Shown here in pieces: positions 53,501 through 64,000 of a DNA stretch of 64,000 nucleotides. The notes under the pieces were generated by a model. The model was not told the DNA's origin. It saw nothing but the letters and a program-made list of their open reading frames with translations, and ran no database searches. The stretch comes from Psoroptes ovis (lineage: Eukaryota; Arthropoda; Arachnida; Sarcoptiformes; Psoroptidae): contig PQWQ01000010.1 of the NCBI GenBank assembly GCA_002943765.1, forward strand, positions 312,501 through 376,500, written 5' to 3'. Within the stretch, counting starts at the first letter, position 1. Each line of letters starts with the position of its first letter. Both the position numbers and the translations under genes were made by a program.

Positions 53501-54005
53501 GCTTGTCACATTTGAAAGATATTCTAATATTTTCTTCGATGATTCTGTTTTGCCAGCACCACTTTCACCCGATATCAATATACATTGATCACGACATTCT
53601 TCAACCATTAAACGAAATGAAGCATCGGCTATAGCGAATCTATTATTATCATAATTATAAGAGTAATCTTTTGTTCAAATCAAAACATTTATAAATACTA
53701 ACATATGAGGCGATAGTTCATAGAAATTGACATTTGCATAACTTTGTTTGTATTCATCATTATAAATGGATAATTGACGATAAGGATTGACCGATATAAG
53801 TACTTGACCAATGTATGTCTATGATTAATGGTGAAGAAATTCTTTAAAACAAATAATTGAGCGAAATTTTTAACAAACTTACATAGATAATATCTTCATT
53901 AAAACGTTTGCGTAAATTTTCAATGAATAAATTCCGGTCACGATGATCTTCCAACAGAACACAATCATCAACACCAACACGATCACGTTGATGTAAATTG
54001 TTCAT
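50557..54005 (-). CDS. class I myosin, Myo1C type, 6 coding exons
   Basis: Single-headed membrane-linking actin motor. Exons 54005-53883, 53818-53703, 53639-51551, 51500-51218, 51150-50654, 50583-50557; introns 50-70 bp; 1044 aa (Myo1C about 1028-1063). Head: RDRVGVDDCVLLED start, YIGQVLISVNPYR, P-loop GESGAGKTESSKK, switch I NNNSSRFGKY, switch II DIYGFEVFDHNSFEQF, YAGDVDYDIDGFIDKNND. Neck with about three IQ-like helices (ATKIQALYRAWYMRKRYEK; ALQSNIRRHLAIQKCKRR; NQIRAFIKGFI). Basic TH1 tail with a PH-like fold (YDRHGYHCRKRMLIITNKHL) and a 9-codon last exon ending VAKSLSVR. The RDRVGV opening and tail favour Myo1C/1H (Drosophila Myo61F) over Myo1B/D. A minus-strand donor at 54460 and acceptor at 54050 suggest a 5' UTR intron of 411 bp. 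Confidence 0.95.
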
Positions 54006-54460
54006 TTTTTAAGTCGAAAAAAATGACGGTATTATTCAATCAATTATTTCTGGAAATAGATGAAATTTGATTTTAAAAATTGAAATTGATTTTTGAAAAT
54101 TTTAAATAAAATGACTTTGAATGCGAAATTGAAAAATTTAAATCTAAGACAGACAAATAATAATGATCATCATAATCCATGACAACCAAACGATGTTATC
54201 GGAAATGTTTTTTTTTTTTATAAAAATAAGGTTAAAATATGTAATTTTGAAGAGAATTTAGACCAAAAAGCAAAAAAATCTTAAGTATCTAAAGAATAAT
54301 TTAAATTGAATTTGGCACAATTATGTTTCCTAATAATCAAAATAAACATTTTTTTATTATTTTCCTGAGAAACTAATTATAAAATATAAGTAGATGATAA
54401 TAATAATCATAATAATCAGATTTTCAAGATCAAATTATTTGAAATATTGAGAAAACTTAC

Positions 54461-56407
54461 CATTTAAAAAAAAATACGAGAAGATGATAATGGTAATAAG
54501 CTCAATTGAATATGATCAAATTTTTTCAAAATGTTCACTTAACACAAAAAAAAATGAAATTGAAATGTGAAATTATTCAATTATTCATAATATTCAACAA
54601 ACACTATTCATTATTACTATTGCACATATGTAATGAAATTCATTCAACAAATTTTGTTTTGCGATGATGGAACTTTGATTATTGGTTGTTGTTGTTGCTG
54701 TTGTTATCATTTATTGTCGTTTGTTAACGTTGATCATTATTAATTTATGTCATGTTATTATTATTATTGCTGTTGTTACACCCAGGACATTGAATTTTTT
54801 TGTTTTGTTTTCATTCATTCAATTTTTAATTGGATCAAACAATTGAGACGATTAAATAATTAAATTGATTGACCTTTATCCAATGAAGAAAATTGAGAAA
54901 ATTCATAAACAATTGTTTTGTTTTTGTCAAAATGAAACGATTGAATCAAAACAAATAATCAAAATCTTATTAATTTTCACACGTAAATGTCTATGTGTAC
55001 AAATCTCGTCTATTTCGATGATTGATTAATAAATGCACAAATATTTAAATATTGTCGATAGATTTGTATTGTTTCTCAGTCGTTTGTGTGAAATGATTTA
55101 AGACATCAATCATTAAAATGATTGCTGTGTTATGTAACTAATGGCAACAAAACAAAAGAAATCAAAAACAAATAAGCAAATAAGATTAGATGATTAGAAA
55201 GGTTTGTGAAACAAACATTTACGATGCACAAATCATTGATAATTAATTGAAATTAATTAATTGTTTTGATCAATTAAAATTTTGCGTATAATTATTTCAG
55301 ATTAAACTTTAGTAAAAGCTTGAACACATGTTTGCAACTTGAATTATTTTGTGCCTTGTTTTCACGAAGCACCATATAATCATCATTCATATTCATAATT
55401 AATTGGTTTCAAGACACAAATGAATGTTCATTGTTTTTTTTTTGTCAAATTCAAAAAAGAGAAAGAGAAACATCATTCAATGGAAATTGAATTATCAAAT
55501 CATTAACATCTTTTCTTGAATGAAATAAAATACAACAGCAAAAGCAACAAATACCCAATGATGATACATCTTTTTTTGTTGCATTTTTTCTAATTCAATT
55601 CTTAATTCATTCAAGCACATTGTTGGCGCATTTTTTCTTCAATTGGAAAATTTGTTGAACTTTTAACGTAATTTGATTCCGTAGATTTTTTTTATGCTAA
55701 AAAGTGTGATTTTTGCATTGTGACCATCACTTAACAATATCAATGCCTGTCACTATTTTCAATGCTACTACCTTTGGATATTTAAATTTTTGTCTATCTA
55801 TTTCTATTACTACTACAACACAACGTATGAACAGACAGCTTTGGAAAGACTGATTATTGTGACTACTACTCATTGTAGAATTCATCTCATGTTTTTCCGA
55901 ATTCATTTCATAATTCTTAAATAATCAGAAGATTTAATAATTTCGTAATGATGTGAATCAAAAAAAGAATTTGAATTCAATCCAAAACCTCTGATATTTA
56001 TATGTTTACTAAATTTTCAATTTAATTTCTGCCAAAATTTTGTTTATTCATCGTAATCTGAGAATAAATGAAAAGAATTTCATTTATTTTCAATTTTGGA
56101 AATATACAACAACACACACATATCAAAGCAAGTAACAACAACGAAATAAACATTTCGAAAGATATAAAATATTTATTTAAAGTATTTCGATTTCATTTCA
56201 ATTCATTTTTTTTTTTTTTTTTTTTTGTATGACGTTTAATTGTATGTAATTTTCTTGTTTGAAATGTTTTTTCTTTTGATTAATTGAATTTTTCCAGGTT
56301 TAATGAATCTTTTTTTTGATTGTATTTTTGATATTTGTCAGATCATAGATAAACATTTTCATGTCACTGCCATATTATATCATAGTAAAGTTCAAAAATT
56401 TTAAAAA
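54461..56407. other. intergenic region between divergent myosin-I and anoctamin genes
   Basis: About 1.9 kb containing both promoters by arrangement. I see TTG/TTA triplet runs (about 54680-54780), a poly(T) tract near 56207-56226 and AT-rich sequence, but no coding exon or clear promoter motif. Confidence 0.45.
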
Positions 56408-58714
56408 ATGATGAATCCAGAAAATGAAAGACTGTCCATTTTAAAACGACTACCGATTAACAAATGTTATTCGATGACACCATTTATTATGATATTGAAT
56501 GATAAATCATCACCGGATACAATTGAATGGTTATTGAATATATTGGAAGAAAATCACCTGCAATTATCGATATTAAAGTTTGATTCAATCGTATCGAAGT
56601 CATCGGATAATGAATTGATTATCACTATTAGTTGTGATGATAAATTAATTCATGAAAATTTCGATGTTGTATATAAACAATTGAAACGTCAATGTATGGA
56701 TCCCGTGGATAATGATGAATTGAATACAAGTGAGAAACAACGAGTATTGCATGACATAATACAAAGAATATGTTTACCATATCGTGCTACAATCAATGTT
56801 GGTTTCACCGACATAACTCTTTATCCTGGGCAATCGATAATCGAAATATGTTGTCATTACAAAATAATACAACATTTATTCCCATTGCATGATCATAAAT
56901 ATTTAGATGAATTACGATCGAATTATTGTCAAAAATTCAGTGATATCGGTAATTTTTGTTCATTAATTCATGCTTGAATATCAATTAATATTCTATTCTT
57001 AAATCGATAGATTATGTTAGAAATTATTTCGGTGAAATGATCGGTTTCTATTTTGCCTTTCTCGCTTATTATCGTAACATGTTTTGTTGGACAAGTATCA
57101 TTTATTTAACATGTTGGCTACTACAATTGTCAGCTGAATTCTATACGTTAATCATTTGTTTTTGTTCATTTATGTTCGTAAAATTATGGAAACGTTATTC
57201 AAAATGTTTGGCATTTCGTTGGGGTACACTTGATTTGATTCAATTGGAAAAAGCAAGGCCAACATTTCGTAGTAAATTTATGGGAAAAGATACGGTCACA
57301 AATGAATACATACCTTATTATCCATTGATTAAAACATGGTTCAAAGAATATTTTATTTCGATTCCATTCGTAGTCATATGTCTTTGTTTGTCATTTGAAT
57401 TGATGTTATATTATTTTGATTGCGAAATATTTATGACCGAAATCTATGAATCAAATCCATCATTTTTGAATTTCGTTTTATGTTTTATGCCAAGCATAAT
57501 ATATGCAATTATTGTTATGTTTATGAATCATTTATATATATTGATCGCAACGAAATTGAATGATTATGGTAATTATTTGTCCATTTTAGATGATATTGAA
57601 TTGATTCATTTCATTTCTTTTCAATTGCAGAAAATCATAAAACACAAGAATCACATGAAAATCACTTGATTGTCAAATTGGTTTTGGTGAGTCAAATTAT
57701 TTTCAGTCGTTCAATTCATTTAATCAGTTCTTATTTGTTTTTCTCTTGATTTAGTTTGAATTTTTCAATAATTTCATATGTTTGTTTTATATTGCATTCT
57801 ATATGAAAGATTTTGACATGTTACGATACACATTAATCACAATGTTAACAGTGAATAAAACTGTTGAAAATTTTCTCGAAGTATTTATACCAATGTATTT
57901 AATTTATCGTAATGAACCGAATAAATTATTTAGATCATCATCATCATCATTGGCCAAAAAAGATTTATCATTACAACAACAAATTTATGATGAAAAGCAA
58001 TTATTTATTTATGAGGTATGAAATGAATTTTGATAATTCATTAATTCCCTAATTTCAATTTAAAATTAATCAAATTTTTTTTCAAAATGTGTGTCAAACA
58101 TATAAAGCATACATACTATGATTGTTTAGAATTATTCATACAATATGGTTATGCATTTTTATTTGTATCAATTTGGCCATGGTCTCCGATTGTTGCAGCT
58201 ATCAATAGTATAATGGAAGTTCGAATGGATGCAGCTAAATTAGTTTATTGTAAACGACGTCCATTTCAGCGATCAATGAAATCTATTAATAATGCATGGA
58301 TTGTAAGTTTCATTTTTTTTCTTCCTTACAAAGATTTGAACAATATTAATCCAATTATTTCATTTTTCAATAATAATAATAATAGAAATCATTTGAAGTA
58401 TTATCAATCATAATTGTGATTTCAAATTTTTTAACATTAGAAGCAATATCACCACAAATAGTTTCGATTAGTTCATATTTTAATCTATCAACATTTCATT
58501 TTATTGTTTATGCTGAGGTAAGTTTTCTGTGAACAATCAGTAAATCATTATTAATTATTTCCATCAATACATTTATTATTTCCAGCACATTTTTTTGACA
58601 TTAATACTGATATTTTGGTATGTTGTACCGGACATACCTCGCGATATACAGCATCAATTGAATCGAAGAAAATATTTACAATCAAAAATTGTTTATGATA
58701 AGAAAACTGATTAA
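56408..58714 (+). CDS. anoctamin-10 (TMEM16K) family membrane protein, 7 exons
   Basis: TMEM16 family protein; the ANO10 branch acts as a Ca-dependent lipid scramblase of the ER (Drosophila Axs is the relative). Exons 56408-56948, 57011-57568, 57631-57686, 57755-58015, 58108-58302, 58386-58517, 58586-58714; introns 62-92 bp; 623 aa (human ANO10 is 660). Conserved strings: VRNYFGEMIGFYFAFL opening the membrane domain, WKRYSKCLAFRWGTLD, NHLIVKLVLFEFFNNFICLF with FYMKDF, DCLELFIQYGYAFLF, INSIMEVRMDAAKL and CKRRPFQ, and a last hydrophobic helix before PDIPRDIQ. Many hydrophobic segments are seen, consistent with about ten helices. The N-terminal 180 aa form the cytosolic domain. Acceptor of exon 5 (ATATAAAG) is weak. 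The stop codon is 16 bp from that of the opposing T-box gene. Confidence 0.92.
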
Positions 58715-58730
58715 TAATATTGTTCAATAA

Positions 58731-59614
58731 TTATGATTGTTGTTGTTGCTGCTGATCACGAAATCCTTTGGCGAATGGATTACTAGCTATTTTTAATTGT
58801 GTTATCTATTGTTTTTATAATTTAAAAATGTTAAAATTTGAATAAATATTTAATAATTTCAAATTATGAACAAATACCCTATGATTTTGATATGCAGTGA
58901 CAGCAATGAATTGTGTTTCATTGAAAATAAATGTTCGAAAATTTTGTTGACAATAACCATTGAATGAAGCGGTTTGATTACTGATATTATGATCAGATTC
59001 ATAACAAATGACATGAAATCTTGGCTGATATCGATGCATTGAATTCAATATAATCTGATTTTCGAATAGAATTATATATAAGAAAATTATTGTTTTGTGC
59101 TGTTAGGACGCATACATACGTGACCATTATCGTCCAAAGGATTATTGGTAAATTTTAAACGATCAAACGTTATAACTTGTTGAGTCCAATGTGAACCTTT
59201 TGCTGGAGAATCTTGATGTATGTGTATTCTCGGTGGACCACTAGTATCGGCTTGTCCGGCAATCATCCAGCTAGAACTATTTTGGTTAAAAAATTATTGA
59301 TTCATTTACATTATAATGGATACCAATGCCTACTTGTTAAATGCATAACGATAACGTTTATCATCGACAAGTACGAAATCCATCATTAAAATATAATCAA
59401 CATCTGGATTCATTCCTTTCAGCCGTATTTGAAATGATGGAAATGGACGACGACCAGCTTTGGTTACAATCATTTCATTACCAATCATATTGAATTCATT
59501 CCATAAACATTTCGATTCTAATGTCATTCGGATTGATGATAATCGCCAATTCACATATGATGATGATGTTATTGTTCTGGCAGATGATACATTATCGATT
59601 GTAAATGATTCCAT
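58731..59614 (-). CDS. T-box transcription factor, Tbx1/org-1 type, truncated to the T-box; 4 exons
   Basis: Nuclear DNA-binding factor. Exons 59614-59334, 59276-59120, 59054-58878, 58805-58731; introns 57-72 bp; only 229 aa. The T-box fills about residues 25-221: LWNEFNMIGNEMIVTKAGRR, MDFVLVDDKRYRYAF, SSWMIAGQAD, DSPAKGSHW, LTNN-like FTNNPLDDNGHIILNSMHRY, FIAVTAYQNHR and ITQLKIASNPFAKGFRD. NEMIVTKAGRR, DSPAKG, LDDNGH and ITQLKIASNPFAKGFRD point to Tbx1/10 (Drosophila org-1). After FRD come only six Gln and a Ser before TAA, whereas Tbx1 relatives have long activation tails; the N-terminal arm is also just some 25 residues. An in-frame stop sits directly before ATG 59614. Either a minimal T-box factor, or further isoforms use exons I cannot see. 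Confidence 0.9.
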
Positions 59615-60420
59615 AATTTAGTAATCGATTTGATTGTTGTTGTTGTTGCCGCCGAATCATCCAAATTCGAATGCGGAACTTACGAACGCAAAATATAGAA
59701 CATGAATAATCCATTTTTTTGGGGTTGTTATTAATAATAGTGTTTGACAAAACAAAATCAATCACAACAATCATATAACAATACACTAACCACTAAGTAT
59801 ATATTTTTACTTTGAAAATAAATGATTTCAAGAAAAAAAAATTAATGTATCGAATGGCTTACAAATCGAAGATCAATTTGCATCGACGTCAATCAATTTT
59901 ATAAACAAACAAAAAGCGAAACCAAAATGAACAAAATGATTGACTATCTATATATATTATTATTCATATGTTGATTGTCTTCATCAAATAAACTTTAATA
60001 ATCCAATAATCAAAAACATGTATTAAAGTAAATATACAAAAATGAAAAATGAATAAAATTTAAAATAAATTCGAAAACTAAGATTTATTCGAAAATTCAA
60101 TTTACTTTCAATTTAACACAATTCTGAAAAGATTTTCTGGATTTAATCAAATATTGGTTTGATTTTGTGAATTTTTAAATTTATTTTCTTCGAGAAAATC
60201 AATTGTTTTTCCACATTTATTGTTCGTGTATTGATTAAAATAGAAATTGATTAAGATTATACAATTCCATGCATTGGTCACACAAATAATACAAACAAAT
60301 ATTAATAGGAAATCGGTAAAATTTTGATCGATATAAATATGAATATAAATATATGATTTATATGTATGAAAATAATAGAATGCATTCAAATTAATCAATA
60401 ATTCATAGATTATTTCAATA
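59615..60420. other. intergenic region between T-box and HIP1 genes
   Basis: About 0.8 kb with the T-box 5' flank and the HIP1 3' UTR. TTTATT at about 60180 (AATAAA on the minus strand) may end the HIP1 transcript. The short frames here are not coding by eye. Confidence 0.45.
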
Positions 60421-63400
60421 TCAATTTGAATCTGAATTTGACAATGATTCGGACAAATGATAATGTGTACGTCGTATGGATGCTAAACGTAATCGTTCCT
60501 TTTCCAATGCATTTTCCAATTCTAATACTTTTACTTGACATTCCATTTCCATACGTTTGGCTTGATGTAATGTTAATTTGGAGAAATCTGTTTCAACTGT
60601 TTTTGAGGGTAAATTGGAAATAATTAATTTCATGATTGAGATATTAATTAATAATTTACCATTATCTTCGACTAATTTACTACAATGCTTAGTGATGGCA
60701 ATTATATTGCCTGTTTCTTGTAGCACACACTTTGATGATTTCGATAATTTGGACAAATTTTGACTTGATTGATCGGCTTTCACACGTGATGCAACGACTA
60801 GTTGTGCACAAGATGCAGCTATTTCTTGTGATGCTGCCATCAGCTCTTCGAATTTGCCTGAACCCGATATAATTTTATCAGCAGTTTCACTGATGATTGA
60901 AAAATGAAATAATAAACTCATCGAAATTATCAATTTTTAATCAAAATAACATACACAAGAAGATTAGCATCAGCTGCAACAGTTTTAGCTGCTGATATTA
61001 AACCTTCAGTCCAACGATGATTTCGTTGATAAAATTCTTTGATGGAAAAATTTCCTTTCTGTTTCGAAGCAATTTCTAGTTGTAAATGTTTTGAATCCAA
61101 TATCAATTGCTTAATAGCTTGCATCAGCGCTGTACATGCATTCAATATTTTACCATTCACTTCGACTTTGATACCACTTTGTTGTACATTCGATGTGTTT
61201 AACATTTGTTCAATCTTGATGACAGCATCTTGTATCGTCTTATCCATTTGTGCCATTTCATTGTTAAGCATTGTTTCAAGATCAATATTTTTTTGATTTT
61301 TATCCAATTCAGGCAATACTTTTTGTGTTAATTCATATAAATTTTGTAAACAATTTCGTATTTTCTTAATGAAAGTGTTCATATCATCATCGAAATTATT
61401 CAATACTAATGGAATTAATTCGGAATTCAATTTAATAAATTCAATACAACTATCTTGTAATTGTTGTGAAAGATCAATATTAGTAATACTTCGAATTGTT
61501 GTTTTTGAACAATTAATCATATAAAATAATTGATAATAATAATGGAATGCATTTGAAAATAATTCATTGGAATAACAGCGTAATTTTAATAATTGTTCAT
61601 AATCATTGAATTTTGTGATCAATATTTGTATTTGTGTACAGAAATATTGTGGACCACAATTCACCGATAACAGACCTAAATCCATTTCTTCATCAATCAA
61701 ACGTTTCGATATTTGAATCGATTCATTCAATAAAATGGCTGGATAATTCAAGAATGAAAATTATAAGATTAAATTTACCAAATTGATTAACATACCGAAA
61801 TATTCTTTGTGAATATTAGCGATTTGATTTGAAGCCAGTGATTTCTGTTCATCTAATTCTTTCTTTGACATTTCCAATTCATTGGAAAGTGTTTGATACT
61901 TTTTAACCAATTCATCATTTGCACTCTGCAGTGTCTTCAATTCTATCAATGTATTTTCATATTTTTGTTCAACATTCGATAATTTTTCTTTCAATTGTGA
62001 TTCAGCAACTTTCAATGAATCAATTTCCAGTGTTCGCGTTGAATTATCGGCCAATTGTTTTGTCAATGCCTGGATTTGAATTGAATGATATGATCATTGA
62101 ATTTCATATAAATAAGAAAAAATTACATCTTTTTCCTTTTTCATTTCATCTAATCGTTTCAAAGCGGCTGCCAATTGTTTATCGTTTTCATTTTTCTGTT
62201 TCAACAACTCCAAATGATTAGCTCGTATTTCGCTATAAAATTCTTTTAATTTAGTAAATTTCGTTGCATGTTCTTCGGCTTCACTTGATTTCTGCCTTTC
62301 CAGTTCCATTTTCATTTGTTCCACTTCACGTTCCATACGTTGTGCTGCTGCACATTCTAATTCGGAAATTTTCCGTTTATAATCATCGATACGTTTATCA
62401 GAATCAAATTTCAGCTGTTGTAATTCCAGTTCTAATTCGCTAATGCGAGCACTGAATTTTTCAATTATTCGATCTCTGTTTGAAAAAATTTGAAAGAGAA
62501 ATATTAATTTGAAATAAGAATTCAATAGAACAGAATCAATGATAATACTTTTCTTCGATGATATTGTTTTGTTCATTTAATTTTATTTTATTAGCTTCTT
62601 CTTCATCTTGAATAGACCAATTGACTAATTCTTGATCGATTTGATTTGTTCCATTCTACAAAATTAAGAAAAAAATTTAAAATCGAATACAATTAATTAT
62701 CCATTTATCAATCATACATTAACATCATCGAATGATAAATCTAGAAGATTATTATCTTCAACAATTTCTTCTTCAATTTCATTTTGTTCTGGTATGACAA
62801 CAATTGGTGTTATATGGCTGTGTAGATTTGATTGTACGAAAAAATTCGGTGGTTGCTGTGAATCAATTAAATGAGAATAAATCAATATTATTTGTACCAA
62901 AACGATTACACTTCAATTAACTTACATCTGGCAAGTCAGGAATAGTGACGAGATCTTTGAAATATTGTAGACGATTATAATTCGAATAGAATATTTTCAA
63001 TCTTGATTTATAAAGCAAGTATTAATCGTATTGTTTAGTATAAAGAAGAAAAAATGTGACTTACAATTTGAATTGATTCAAAAATCTCTCTCTATGGCCT
63101 TCAAGGGTTGTATGCGGCAATGCTTTGAATGAGTGAAAAAACGATAATTCAAGAATTAAATGGTTGCAATTGATGAACATCGATTCGAAATCATACTACA
63201 TACCATGATGTAATTTGAATAGAATTTTCACAGTAAAATCATATAATTGACTTGAATCTTGAATACATAAGATAATGGGCGCTGTTCTACATTGACCAGC
63301 ACTGGTCATTGATGAACTTATTGATTGATACACTGTAAAATTATTATTAATAGAATTAGGATCAATCATTTCAATTCAAACATCAAGAAACTGTACCGTT

Positions 63401-63938
63401 ATTCTGCAGACAAAGTATTTCATCCATATAATCATACATTTCACAACATAATTGAAAACTAATAAGTGAATAAATGAAAAATTAATTCATAGTTTCAAAT
63501 CGAACAATTAAACATACAAAACATTAACATCATCATGACCAATACGATCCAAATCATTGTCAGTAATGATTAGATTACCTGGAAAACGTGGATTCTGATG
63601 AAGAGACAAGATTCTCAATTAATAATTCGATTTAATCAATCAATGACAAATACATACACGATTATGGAAATCAATCTTGTTGACTAGTAATGAACAATAA
63701 TTTTGTATCAGTTTTCCATAACCTTGTTTCAATAGACCCCACATTTTACCCAAATCCAGTAAAAATGTACGATGACGGAATGAATCACGAATAACTTTTG
63801 GATGTCCATCACGCAATACTTTATGTAAACAATGACAAAATTTCCAACATATGATTTTATTACCACATAAATCTAGATTTCTAGTGTATAACCAAAATAT
63901 TTGACCAGATTTTAGTAAATGTGTACCGATGACAATAC
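60421..63938 (-). CDS. huntingtin-interacting protein 1 (HIP1/Sla2 family), 5' part outside the window
   Basis: Clathrin-coat and actin adaptor of endocytosis. Exons seen: 63938-63658, 63594-63518, 63458-63397, 63332-63204, 63122-63065, 63001-62926, 62855-62718, 62655-62549, 62475-62127, 62069-61796, 61738-60955, 60889-60660, 60596-60421; together 912 codons plus stop; the first exon(s) lie past 64000. Order: most of the ANTH domain (IICWKFCHCLHKVLRDGHP, NPRFPGNLIITDNDLD, AGQCRTAPIIL, LPHTTLEGHRERF, LQYFKDLVTIPDLPD) for phosphoinositide binding; a short acidic link with DLLDLSF-like residues (NNLLDLSFDD) possibly for coat binding; a long heptad coiled coil; and the C-terminal I/LWEQ (THATCH) actin-binding domain (RWTEGLISAAKTVAADAN, GKFEELMAASQEIAASCAQL, VASRVKADQSS, VKVLELENALEKERLRLASI). 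Family length about 1000 aa, so only about 100 residues are missing. Confidence 0.94.
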
Positions 63939-64000
63939 CTGTATGTGCTCAATGAAATAAACCAAATAAACAATTGAATATCAATAAATCAATATGGCAA

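Noticed and set aside
1..64000. tRNA, rRNA, CRISPR array or known arthropod microRNA
   Set aside because: Looked for T-loop-like GGTTCGAATCC words, regular spaced repeats and a few well-known miRNA seeds (let-7, miR-1, miR-9, bantam); none found by eye. tRNAscan-SE and a miRBase search would be decisive.

Overview
The window is nuclear DNA of a small-genome animal, most probably an acariform mite (a dust-mite-type genome). It is strongly AT-rich. Its genes are animal genes (Atonal and Neurogenin type bHLH factors, a Tbx1-type T-box factor, UNC119, HIP1, class I myosin). Coding introns are tiny (about 50-92 bp) with GT/AG ends. It also carries a cellular RNA-dependent RNA polymerase, a gene kept in chelicerates and nematodes but absent from vertebrates and most insects. 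The species cannot be fixed from sequence alone.

Layout. 1-1190: 3' flank. 1191-4718 (-): lysosomal alpha-mannosidase, 7 exons. 4719-19110: about 14 kb without any supportable gene, holding eight copies of an approximately 82-bp mariner-type MITE and a perfect 22-bp-stem hairpin. 19259-20158 (+): atonal-type proneural bHLH, single exon, with a TATA-like box. 24555-29325 (+): RdRP, 5 exons, 1504 aa. 33681-35743: intron separating a probable non-coding 5' exon from the neurogenin-type bHLH gene (35881-37113, +). Four MITEs lie between RdRP and neurogenin and one more at 41 kb.

From 42 kb the window becomes gene-dense. 42295-43282 (-): UNC119. 44249-46629 (-): NADPH-cytochrome P450 reductase, with a probable 5' UTR exon near 49.0 kb. 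49655-50279 (+): TIM22. 50557-54005 (-): myosin-I of the Myo1C type. 56408-58714 (+): anoctamin-10. 58731-59614 (-): T-box gene. 60421-63938 and beyond (-): HIP1, cut by the window end.

Points of most interest: an animal RdRP; a family of 13 hairpin-like MITEs confined to the regulatory half; ANO10 and the T-box gene ending tail-to-tail with only 16 bp between stop codons, so their mRNAs almost certainly overlap; a T-box protein that ends directly after its DNA-binding domain; and a neurogenin whose bHLH loop is greatly enlarged. I found no rRNA, tRNA, CRISPR or autonomous transposon gene. Exon borders were read by eye from GT/AG signals, reading phase and family conservation; the introns joining coding exons keep the frame.
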